Source of the DNA: an uncultured Prevotellaceae bacterium
Lineage (GTDB): Bacteria; Bacteroidota; Bacteroidia; Bacteroidales; Bacteroidaceae
DNA length: 64,000 nucleotides
Direction: 5' to 3'
Assembly (NCBI GenBank): GCA_900318115.1
Contig: ONJJ01000008.1
Coordinates: 1 to 64,000 of the forward strand
In this document: piece after piece, positions 50,442 to 58,440 of the stretch
Layout: every line of letters starts with the position of its first letter
Numbering within the stretch: position 1 is the first letter of the stretch
Translations under genes and position numbers: made by a program
The notes under the pieces: model-generated
Told to the model about the DNA's origin: nothing
Databases searched by the model: none
Seen by the model: the letters and a program-made list of their open reading frames with translations, nothing else

Positions 50442-51815
50442 TTACTTCACTTCCTCGGCCTCGGCAGCGTCGTTCTCTGCCTTGCGCTTGGCGAGGTACT
50501 CGGGGAGGTCGAGTCCGGCTTGCTCGAAGAGGTCGTGGAGGGGAGGGATGGACTTCATGAGTCCGCTGAGGAATCCGGCCGTGGAGCTCTTGCCGTCGGC
50601 GCCGCCCTGTCCGCTGTCCCATACGGTGACCTTGTCGATGCTGATGCCCTTGATGGCTTCGACCTGTGTCTTGACGAGTTCGGGCAGTTTCTCGAGCAGG
50701 AGGAGGGAGTAGGCGGCGGTGGCGTCGCCTCCGGCGGCCTGCACCATCTTGTCGTAGCCCTGTGCCTGGCGTGTCAGTATCTCGTAGAGACCCTTAGCCT
50801 CTGCTTCCATCTTGGCGAAGACGGCGTCGGCCTCACCTCGTGCGATGGCTCTTTTCTGCTCGGCCTCGGCTTCTGCGGCGATGATGAGTCGCTGCTTCTC
50901 GATTTCCTGCTGTACGATGACGTTGGCAGTCTCGGTGGCTCGTTCGCGCTCGGCGCGTGCGGTCTCTGCCAGTTGCTCTGCTGCGTAGGCTTCCTCGAGT
51001 GCCTTTGCCTGCTGGACTTTCTCTGCGGCGTTGGCCTTGCGCGCAGCCTCTGCTTCCTTCTCGCGGCGATAGGCTTCGGAGTTGGCAATCTCCACCTTGG
51101 CCTCGTTCTCGCCCTTCACGGCCTGTGCGTTGGCCTCTGCGGTGCGGACGCGTGTCTCGCGGACGGCTTCTGCCTTGCCGATTTCACCAATCTTGTCCTG
51201 CTCTGCCACGCGCACCTTGGCTTCGTTGATGGCCTTGGCTGCAGCCTCTCGGCCGAGGGCTTCGATGTAGCCGCTCTCGTCCTTGATGTCGGTGACGTTG
51301 ACGTTGATGAGCCGGAGTCCGATTTTCTTGAGCTCGACTTCGACGTTGGTGGAGATGGCTTCGAGGAACTTGTCGCGGTCGGAGTTCAGCTCCTCGATGG
51401 ACATCGTGGCGATGACCAGACGGAGCTGTCCGAAGAGGATGTCGCGGGCGAGTTCCTGGATCTGCTGCGGTGTCTGCCCCAGCAGACGCTCGGCGGCGGC
51501 TTGCATGTACTCGGGCTCGGTGCTGATGCCCACGGTGAAGCGGCAGGGGACATCTACTCGGATGTTCTGGCGCGAGAGGGCGTTGGTCAGGTTGGCATCG
51601 ATGCTCAGGGGGGTCAGCGACATGTAGGCGTAGTCCTGAATGATGGGCCAGACGAAGGTGCCTCCGCCGTGGACGCACTTGGCAGAGCCCTTGGCGGCGC
51701 TGGTTCCGTAGATGACGAGGATTTTGTCCGAGGGACAACGGCGATAGCGATTGAAGATTGCTACGACCAGGAAGAAGGCAACAACGGCTGCCACAACGAT
51801 TACGTAGAGTTCCAT
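50442..51815 (-). CDS. Flotillin-like SPFH protein
   Basis: 457 residues. One N-terminal membrane helix (ELYVIVVAAVVAFFLVVAIF), an SPFH/PHB domain (~30-200; LINVNVTDIKDESGYIEALG at its end), a long Glu/Ala-rich coiled coil (~200-340: AEANAQAVKGENEAKVEIAN and following) and a C-terminal flotillin domain. It scaffolds membrane microdomains; flotillins are typically encoded with NfeD partners, and one lies upstream here. The family tends to act in membrane fluidity and stress. Likely cotranscribed with the next two genes. Confidence 0.9.
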   Translation of the reverse strand: MELYVIVVAAVVAFFLVVAIFNRYRRCPSDKILVIYGTSAAKGSAKCVHGGGTFVWPIIQDYAYMSLTPLSIDANLTNALSRQNIRVDVPCRFTVGISTEPEYMQAAAERLLGQTPQQIQELARDILFGQLRLVIATMSIEELNSDRDKFLEAISTNVEVELKKIGLRLINVNVTDIKDESGYIEALGREAAAKAINEAKVRVAEQDKIGEIGKAEAVRETRVRTAEANAQAVKGENEAKVEIANSEAYRREKEAEAARKANAAEKVQQAKALEEAYAAEQLAETARAERERATETANVIVQQEIEKQRLIIAAEAEAEQKRAIARGEADAVFAKMEAEAKGLYEILTRQAQGYDKMVQAAGGDATAAYSLLLLEKLPELVKTQVEAIKGISIDKVTVWDSGQGGADGKSSTAGFLSGLMKSIPPLHDLFEQAGLDLPEYLAKRKAENDAAEAEEVK

Positions 51816-51932
51816 GTTGTTTTAAAAGGCGGACCCCCTCCCCGCTCCCCCTAAAGGGGGAGAGCAGTATGTGCTTGAGCGGTAGAGGCGGAATCCATTT
51901 TTTTTGAGGTTATTAATGAATTTGTTGGGTGA

Positions 51933-52016
51933 TTACTTGTAATGTCGGCGATTGCGGACATGCTGCCACCAGGCGACGATGACGACAATGATGGCGAGGA
52001 TGGTGAAAATGCCCAT
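51933..52016 (-). CDS. Tiny membrane peptide between nfeD and flotillin genes, 27 aa
   Basis: MGIFTILAIIVVIVAWWQHV followed by RNRRHYK: one helix with a basic C-terminus, positioned between the NfeD-like and flotillin genes on the same strand. Such a placement suggests expression, but no other evidence is available from one sequence. Confidence 0.4.
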   Translation of the reverse strand: MGIFTILAIIVVIVAWWQHVRNRRHYK

Positions 52017-52067
52017 GGTGTCCGGAGTTTAAAGTTTCAGGTTTCAAGTTTCAGGGATGACCGCTGC

Positions 52068-52724
52068 TCAGATTTTCTCTACGAGGAGCGAGCCGCTGTC
52101 GATGACGCTGATGACGCGGACGCGGGTGCCGGTGGGGAGGAAGTCGCCGTCGGTGAAGGCGTTGAGCTCATAGACGCTGCCGTTGATGCTGATCTGGATC
52201 TTGCCGGAGCCCTGGTGGGCGGCGGGGATGCGGAGATAGACGTTGGCGGTCTGGCCCACGCAGTCCTTGATGTGGAAGTTGCCGCTCTTCTCCAGCTTGA
52301 GCATGGCGCGCAGCATCACCACGAAGACGGCCACGAAGAGCAGTCCGCAGAGGAAGGAGACGAGCACGAGCAGGCTCTTGCTCTGGATGACGGGGGCGAA
52401 GCTGATGCCGCCCCAGCCGAAGCCGAGGAAGAAGTTGATGAAGTTGCGCAGGGTGAACAGCGAGAAGATGCCGGCCTGACCCAGCGTGCCCTCGTGGCCG
52501 GTGTGGCCTGTGGAGATGTCGGCGTCGGCGCCGCTGCTGTCGCCGTCGAAGTCTGTGTGGACGTCGAAGTCGGTGCTCACATCGGCATCGACATCGCTGT
52601 CCATGTCGCCGAGACCCATCAGCATGAGGGCGTTCTGGATGATGAACACGATGCTGGCGGCGATGGCGCAAGCCCAGAAGAAACGCATCGTGGGGTCGAG
52701 GGAAGAGAACCAAGTGGAAAGCAT
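52068..52724 (-). CDS. NfeD-like membrane protein
   Basis: 218 residues. A membrane helix (~14-35), an Asp-rich acidic periplasmic or cytoplasmic loop (DMDSDVDADVSTDFDVHTDF), two more membrane helices (~90-140), then a C-terminal OB-fold-like domain (CVGQTANVYLRIPAAHQGSG; LPTGTRVRVISVIDSGSLLV). NfeD-type OB domains bind or assist flotillins. First gene of the operon. A poor -7 box (CAAATTTA, 52822-52829) lies upstream. Confidence 0.82.
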   Translation of the reverse strand: MLSTWFSSLDPTMRFFWACAIAASIVFIIQNALMLMGLGDMDSDVDADVSTDFDVHTDFDGDSSGADADISTGHTGHEGTLGQAGIFSLFTLRNFINFFLGFGWGGISFAPVIQSKSLLVLVSFLCGLLFVAVFVVMLRAMLKLEKSGNFHIKDCVGQTANVYLRIPAAHQGSGKIQISINGSVYELNAFTDGDFLPTGTRVRVISVIDSGSLLVEKI

Positions 52725-52872
52725 ATTTATTTACGGATTTACGGGTTTACGGGTTTACAGATGTATTGCCTCTGCATTCGTTTATTCAGGTAAATGGGGG
52801 CAAAGTGACCCTTTCGGGGGGCAAATTTATGAAAATATTTCGTTTCGGCCTCACTTTTCGGCAGAAAGTTCT

Positions 52873-52880
52873 TACTTTTG
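52873..52880 (+). promoter_or_regulatory. -7 box of the spmAB-like gene
   Basis: TACTTTTG, 59 bases ahead of ATG 52940. Confidence 0.65.
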
Positions 52881-52939
52881 CAGCCGAAAAGCGAAAAGTC
52901 CGTCTGTCGGGACCATAAATAAATCCGTAAATAATCCTC

Positions 52940-54172
52940 ATGAGTCTGAACTATATTTGGATTGCATTCTTCTTCATCGCAGCAGCCGTTGCAGCGTGCA
53001 AGTTGATTTTCTTCGGCGACGTGGAGGTGTTCCCCGCCGTCATGAACGCCACGATGGACTCCGCCAAGTCCGGTTTCGAGATCTCGTTGGGCCTCACGGC
53101 CGTGCTCTCGCTGTGGATGGGAATCATGAAAATCGGCGAGCGTGGCGGTATGGTTGAGCTGCTGGCGCGGTGGCTCTCGCCGCTGTTCCGCCGCCTGTTC
53201 CCTGACGTTCCGGAGGGTCATCCCGTGGTTGGACATATCTTCATGAACCTCAGTGCCAATATGCTGGGGCTGGACAATGCCGCCACGCCACTGGGGCTGA
53301 AGGCTATGGAGGGCTTGCAGGAGCTGAATCCGAAGAAGGACACGGCCTCCAACCCGATGATTATGTTCCTGGTGATGAACACGGCGGGCCTGACCATCGT
53401 GCCGGTGAGCATCCTGGCCTACCGCGCCCAGTTGGGTGCTGCGCAGCCGACGGATGTCTTTGTGCCAATCTTGCTGGCGACGCTGATTTCCATGGTCGTC
53501 GGCGTGGCCATCACGGGTGCGCTGCAGCGCATCAGCCTCTGGAACCGCCCGGTGATGATCACCCTGGCGCTGTTCTCGCTCATCGTGGCGGGCATGGCGT
53601 GGGCCTCGCAGACGCTCTCGCGGGAGGCGATGGGAGTCTTCTCCGGCAATGTGGCGAACATCATCCTGCTGGGCATCATCATCGTGTTCCTTCTCGCGGG
53701 CGCGCGTAAAAAGATAAATGTGTACGATGCCTTCATCGAGGGCGCCAAGGGAGGTTTCCAGACGGCCGTGGGCATCATCCCGTACTTGATCGCCATCCTC
53801 GTGGGCATCGGCGTCTTCCGCGCCTCGGGAGCCATGGACTGGCTGCTGGGCGGCATAGGATGGGTGGTGGAGGCCTGTGGCGGCAATGCCGACATCACCG
53901 GAGCCCTGCCTACGGCGCTGATGAAACCCCTCAGCGGCAGCGGCGCCCGCGGCATGATGCTGGAGTGCATGCAGACCTACGGCCCCGACTCGTTTGCCGG
54001 TCGCCTGAGCTGTATCTTCCAGGGCAGCACGGATACCACGTTCTATATCCTGGCCGTGTATTTCGGCTCTGTGGGTATCCGCAACACGCGCTACGCCCTG
54101 CCCTGCGGCCTGGCTGCGGACTTGGCTTCGATGGTGGCCGCCATCATCGTGGCTACCTTGTTCTTCGGCTGA
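52940..54172 (+). CDS. Fused SpmA-SpmB-like membrane protein (nucleoside-recognition domain)
   Basis: 410 residues with about ten membrane helices. Two homologous halves carry Gate/nucleoside-recognition domain signatures: HPVVGHIFMNLSANMLGLDN in the SpmA half (~95) and LPTALMKPLSGSGARGMMLE in the SpmB half (~330). In Bacillus these proteins take part in spore core dehydration; Bacteroidetes do not sporulate, so the role is probably small-molecule transport or sensing. Single gene with its own -7 box. Confidence 0.82.
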   Translation: MSLNYIWIAFFFIAAAVAACKLIFFGDVEVFPAVMNATMDSAKSGFEISLGLTAVLSLWMGIMKIGERGGMVELLARWLSPLFRRLFPDVPEGHPVVGHIFMNLSANMLGLDNAATPLGLKAMEGLQELNPKKDTASNPMIMFLVMNTAGLTIVPVSILAYRAQLGAAQPTDVFVPILLATLISMVVGVAITGALQRISLWNRPVMITLALFSLIVAGMAWASQTLSREAMGVFSGNVANIILLGIIIVFLLAGARKKINVYDAFIEGAKGGFQTAVGIIPYLIAILVGIGVFRASGAMDWLLGGIGWVVEACGGNADITGALPTALMKPLSGSGARGMMLECMQTYGPDSFAGRLSCIFQGSTDTTFYILAVYFGSVGIRNTRYALPCGLAADLASMVAAIIVATLFFG

Positions 54173-54204
54173 TAATTCATAGGAAACACCTGTAGAACGC
54201 GCCT

Positions 54205-56937
54205 TCAGTCGTCGGCGAGCACAATCACAAAGCCGCCCCGAGGCTGGCAGGTGACGGTGGCTGGCACCGCTACGTTCTCCGAAATGGCGAAGTGAGTGAC
54301 ACGCTCGCCAGCCACGGCCTCGCCGTCGAGGAAGAGCGCGCTGGCAGAGGGCTGCTGGCCGGCGTCGCGCCGGCGGGCACGCAGCTGGCTGATTTCTTTC
54401 AGGTCTATCTCTCGCGCGGAGTCGCTGCCATTGATGCCGGCGACGTACCACGTGCGTCCGCTGCGGCGTGCCATGACGGCGAACTCACCGGGATAGCCGT
54501 CGAGCAGTCGCGTCTCGTCCCAGGCTGCGGGCAGCCGGCTGAGGAACTGCTGCACGGCAGCGGGCTGCGAGAGGTAGCTCTCCGGGCGGTCGGCGATGTG
54601 CTGCAGGCCGCTCTCGAAGAGCACTGTCAGCGCCAGTTCGTGGGCATCGGAGGTGATGTGGGGGTGCTGGGAGTCGCTGAAGGTGCAGGGCGTGTAGTCC
54701 ATCGGACCCACGACATTGCGGGTGAAGGGGAGGGTGGCGTTGTGGCGCGCGGCACGCTCGGTGAAGGTGGGGACGTTGTTGTACCACTCGGCACCATAGA
54801 CGCCTTCGGTGGACAGCAGGTTCGGGTAGGTGCGCTGCCATCCGCGGGGAATGGTGGCGCCGTGGAAGTTGACGAGCAGGTGGTGCCGGGCGGCATCCTC
54901 GATGAGGTCGAGGCAGTAATCCATATTCTCCTGCGTGTCGCCCGAGAAGAAGTCGATCTTCACGCCTGCCACGCCGATGCGCTGGCACCAGGCGAACTCC
55001 CGCTCGCGGTCCTCGGGCTTGTTCAGCCGGAACTTGGGACCCGGGGCTCCGTTGATCCATCCTACGCTGGAGTTATACCAGATGAGTGGCTTGATGTTGC
55101 AGGCGCGGGCGTAGGCCACGGCGTCCTCGATGGTCTTGCCGTCCTTCATCTCGTCCCATTCGGCATCGATGAGGACGTAGGGGAGGCTGAGCTTGACCGC
55201 CATATCCACGTACTGCTTGATGATGTTGTAGTCGTTGCTGCCATGGTTGTGAGCCCAGTAGATCCACGATACCACGCCCGGCTGGATCCAGCTGACGTCC
55301 TGCAGCTGGCAGGGCTCGGCGACGTCGGTGACCAGCGTGGATTCCACGACGTCGGCCAGCGACCCGGTGATGACCAGTCGCCACGGCGTGTGCCAGCTGC
55401 CGGACAGGCGGAGCTCGTTCTTGTCGGGTACCACGCGGTAGCGGTCCCCTTCGCTGTAGAGGCAGGCAGCGCTCTGGCGGCGCTGGATGTTCGCTTCGGT
55501 GATGAGGGCGAAGAGCCCGTCGGCAGGTTGCAGCAGGGCGGGGAACCCGATGCGGGTGCTGTCCTTGCTGCGAATATCCGTCAGTGGGTAGAAACCTTCG
55601 TAGGCGTCGGTCCAGCGCTGCATCCAGCGACGTGTGCCGTCGGGGATTCGGAAGGTGGTCTGTTCCTGCGGAGCGAGCACGTTGTCCAGCCCCGTGCACT
55701 CGTAGCGGAACGCCAGTCCGTCGTCGTAGAGTCGCACGCGCAGCAGGAGGTCGCTGGCGAGCTCTGCCGTGTACTCGAAGGCATCGTTCGTGCAGCGATG
55801 GCGCTTGCCGGCGAGCATCTGGTAGTCCTCGTGGATGTGGCGCGCAAAGGTCAGCGGACTGCTCAGCGCGGCAGCGTTCTGCCCCATTCCGAGGACGGGC
55901 AGTTCCACCACCGTTTGTCCCCGGAAGGCCAGGCGCAGGCCGCCTTCGTAGGGCGTGAGGGTGAGGTCTCCGGAGGGCGAGACGACGGGGCGCGAGAGCA
56001 CCTGAGCCCCCTCCTTGCCGGGGTTCGCGCTGACGAACGCCCCCTTCTCCAGCGTCCAGCCCTCGCGCTGCGCCAGCTTGGGGTTCGTGCCTGTGAACCA
56101 GGCAGCCGCCTGGGCATCGTTCTTCAGTTGCCAGTCGAGCCAGGCACGAGCGACCACGGCGAACTCGCCGCCGTGGGGCTGGCGGTAGGTGCCGCCATGG
56201 CCTACGGGCAGGTTGGCAGCATAGGCGGGTACGTGGCGGATGCGGTGGAAGTCGTCCATGCCATTCTCGTAGGCGATGTCCGGCTGGCCGCCCAGGAGGT
56301 AGAGCACGGGGCAGTGGAGCTGCTCCAGCTTGCTCTTGGGAGGCATAGGCATCCCGCCCTTGGCGGTGTGGGCGTTCTGGGCATTGAAGAGGCCGCTGTT
56401 GCAAATCATGATGGTCGTGATGCGCGGGTCGGCGCAGTTGTAGAGCGTCTGCAGGCCGCCGCAGGACATACCGGCAGCACAGAGGTGGCGGGTGTCTATC
56501 TTGTCATAATAAGGTGACTGCGGGTCGGCGGCTTGTGCGTAGGCCCAGTCGATGGATTCCAGCTGCTGCAGGGTGGTGGACATCGGGCCGTTGTACGGCT
56601 CCTCTTTCATGGGGATGTAGCCTGTGGCAATGACGAGGTAGCCGTAGGAGGCTATCTCGTTGAGGAACTTGAAGTGCTCCCAGGGCGAATTGGTGCAGGC
56701 TCCGTTGCCCCAGACCATGACGGGCAGTTGCCGGTCCTTGCCGAAAGCGGAGAGGTCTTGGGGGTGGAAGACGGTGTGCGCTTCCAGGCCTGGCACCTCG
56801 GTCATGATGGCTTTGTAGGGTCCTGTGCCTCCGTCTTCCACGACGAGAGAGCGGAGGGGGGCTTGTACGCTGGTGGCCTGTGCCATCGCTGCGACGGCCA
56901 GAGCGAGGATGATGATAGATGAGAAGAGGCGTTTCAT
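54205..56937 (-). CDS. Fusion of an alpha/beta hydrolase and a GH97 glycosidase
   Basis: 910 residues with a signal peptide (MKRLFSSIIILALAVAAMAQ). Residues ~25-290 are an alpha/beta hydrolase of the dienelactone/chlorophyllase type, with nucleophile elbow AAGMSCGGLQ (Ser ~157) and a His near the end of the domain (GHGG). Residues ~315-910 are glycoside hydrolase family 97: beta-sandwich, then catalytic barrel WIYWAHNHGSNDYN, GVKIDFFSGDTQEN (Asp ~657) and STEGVYGAEW (Glu ~712). An Asp in the K-I-D-F position points to the retaining (alpha-galactosidase-like) GH97 group. It may remove an ester and a sugar from the same glycan. Divergent neighbours are the SpmAB-like gene and the esterase. Confidence 0.82.
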   Translation of the reverse strand: MKRLFSSIIILALAVAAMAQATSVQAPLRSLVVEDGGTGPYKAIMTEVPGLEAHTVFHPQDLSAFGKDRQLPVMVWGNGACTNSPWEHFKFLNEIASYGYLVIATGYIPMKEEPYNGPMSTTLQQLESIDWAYAQAADPQSPYYDKIDTRHLCAAGMSCGGLQTLYNCADPRITTIMICNSGLFNAQNAHTAKGGMPMPPKSKLEQLHCPVLYLLGGQPDIAYENGMDDFHRIRHVPAYAANLPVGHGGTYRQPHGGEFAVVARAWLDWQLKNDAQAAAWFTGTNPKLAQREGWTLEKGAFVSANPGKEGAQVLSRPVVSPSGDLTLTPYEGGLRLAFRGQTVVELPVLGMGQNAAALSSPLTFARHIHEDYQMLAGKRHRCTNDAFEYTAELASDLLLRVRLYDDGLAFRYECTGLDNVLAPQEQTTFRIPDGTRRWMQRWTDAYEGFYPLTDIRSKDSTRIGFPALLQPADGLFALITEANIQRRQSAACLYSEGDRYRVVPDKNELRLSGSWHTPWRLVITGSLADVVESTLVTDVAEPCQLQDVSWIQPGVVSWIYWAHNHGSNDYNIIKQYVDMAVKLSLPYVLIDAEWDEMKDGKTIEDAVAYARACNIKPLIWYNSSVGWINGAPGPKFRLNKPEDREREFAWCQRIGVAGVKIDFFSGDTQENMDYCLDLIEDAARHHLLVNFHGATIPRGWQRTYPNLLSTEGVYGAEWYNNVPTFTERAARHNATLPFTRNVVGPMDYTPCTFSDSQHPHITSDAHELALTVLFESGLQHIADRPESYLSQPAAVQQFLSRLPAAWDETRLLDGYPGEFAVMARRSGRTWYVAGINGSDSAREIDLKEISQLRARRRDAGQQPSASALFLDGEAVAGERVTHFAISENVAVPATVTCQPRGGFVIVLADD

Positions 56938-57078
56938 TGTTTTTAGGGGGGAGTTGAGGGGGAGGGGGGAGAGGGGCCGCGGATAAAATCCGCGGGTAAG
57001 AGACGGGACGGAGAGGGGGAGGAGGGGATTGGAGGGGGATTGAGGGGGAGGAGGATTGGAGGGGGAGAATTGTGGATT

Positions 57079-58410
57079 CTATCGGATGACCTTCTTGCCA
57101 TTGATGATATAGAGGCCATGGCCGAGACGGGTGACGCGCTGACCGCGGACGTCGTAGATGGCGGGGTCGCTGGAGTGGGAGGACTGGGTGGCGGGGGCGC
57201 TGGAGTGGAAGGACTGGGTGGCGGAAGGGGAGGGGAGCTCGCCGATGCCTGCTCCAGGACCGGAGGTGATGGCGATTTCTGTGGTGACGGTGGCTCGGGT
57301 GAAGTCGGTGTAGCTGACGGTGACGGTGCCGCTGCCCTCCTCGGCCACCTTGATCTGGTTGCCGCTGAGGGCGAGGAAATCGGGCCCCGAAAGGTGTACG
57401 GAGTCCGTCACGTCCTCCGTGTGGCCGTCGAGGAAGGTGGCAGTCACCTTAACGCGCTTGCTGCGCCCTTTCTTCAGGGTCAGTTCGCCTTCGATGTCCG
57501 TCTTCAGCTCCGTGGCGGTGAACAGGCGCTTCAGGTTGTTGGGCAACCTGTAGTCCTCGTTCTGCAGCGTGGGCTGCCCCATCACCTTCAGGGCTTGGAA
57601 GGCGTAGCGCTTGCCCAGGATGCGATAACCCATTGCGGAGAAGTGCCAAGGGTCCTGGCCGTTGCCGGGACATCCTTCGGAGGAGATGACATACGCGGTG
57701 GGCACGGTCTTGGGCATCTTGGCCACCACGCTGTTGTGGCCCCAGCAGGCACCTCCCTCCTCTTGGCGCAGCGTCTCGCCGACGAAGAGGGGTACGTCGG
57801 CTGCTTCCAGCTGGAGGTCGGCGAGGATGTCCTTGTAGATTTTCTTCACCATATTTGGCCAGTTGGGGTCGCCGTTGTTGGAGCAACCTTGGTGCAGAAG
57901 TATTCCCTTGATGACCCCCACCTCCTGTGCTTTGCGAGCCATGTCGATGAGGCGTTGGTAGGGGTTGCCGCCATAGTGCTGCTTGGCCAGGATGGCCCAC
58001 CACTCGTTGGGGTTATCTGCCAGTTTCTTCGCGTATTTGTCCTTGTCGAACATCTCGATGGGGCTGCCGCCCATGGCCACCGCGACTACTCCCACCTTTA
58101 CGTTCTTGGGCAAGGCAGCCACGAGGGTGCGTCCGAAGTAGTCCGTAGGACCCAGGTTGCCGGCAGGATTGACGATGGGAACCTTGGCGACATACCAGTG
58201 TCCCAGGGCGCGTGCTGGGTTGTCGAACTTGCAGGTCGCAAGCATCTTGAAGCGGGAATCCACTTGGGCATCGATGGATTCGGCCTTGGCATTGCCCTCC
58301 ATGTTCGACTGACCAAAGCATAGGTATATGTAGTAGTTGGGGTCAACCTCGGCGGTCGCGCCCACGAAAGGAATCATCAGCAATAATGTAGCCCAGAGAA
58401 AATGTCTCAT
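57079..58410 (-). CDS. SGNH carbohydrate esterase (sialate O-acetylesterase-like)
   Basis: 443 residues with a signal peptide (LLMIPFVGATA). SGNH motifs: YLCFGQSNMEG (catalytic Ser), the block-III segment as LLHQGCSNNGD, where most relatives have HQGESN, and DPWHFSAMGYR (catalytic Asp/His). An Ig-like domain follows at ~335-390 and a Ser/Pro linker of repeated SHSS/FHSS and APATQS motifs precedes the tail DVRGQRVTRLGHGLYIINGK-KVIR, the same tail type as the first gene of the window. Probably removes acetyl groups from plant or host glycans. Confidence 0.8.
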   Translation of the reverse strand: MRHFLWATLLLMIPFVGATAEVDPNYYIYLCFGQSNMEGNAKAESIDAQVDSRFKMLATCKFDNPARALGHWYVAKVPIVNPAGNLGPTDYFGRTLVAALPKNVKVGVVAVAMGGSPIEMFDKDKYAKKLADNPNEWWAILAKQHYGGNPYQRLIDMARKAQEVGVIKGILLHQGCSNNGDPNWPNMVKKIYKDILADLQLEAADVPLFVGETLRQEEGGACWGHNSVVAKMPKTVPTAYVISSEGCPGNGQDPWHFSAMGYRILGKRYAFQALKVMGQPTLQNEDYRLPNNLKRLFTATELKTDIEGELTLKKGRSKRVKVTATFLDGHTEDVTDSVHLSGPDFLALSGNQIKVAEEGSGTVTVSYTDFTRATVTTEIAITSGPGAGIGELPSPSATQSFHSSAPATQSSHSSDPAIYDVRGQRVTRLGHGLYIINGKKVIR

Positions 58411-58440
58411 AAGTAGTAAGCAAAGGATTATTGAGTGTTT

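Noticed and set aside
54292-56517. Plus-strand open frame of 741 codons
   Set aside because: Antisense to the hydrolase-GH97 gene; no recognisable motifs.
56938-57078. G-rich 141-bp gap before GH97
   Set aside because: Only degenerate 'gggggaggagg' sequence; no clear promoter or ORF.
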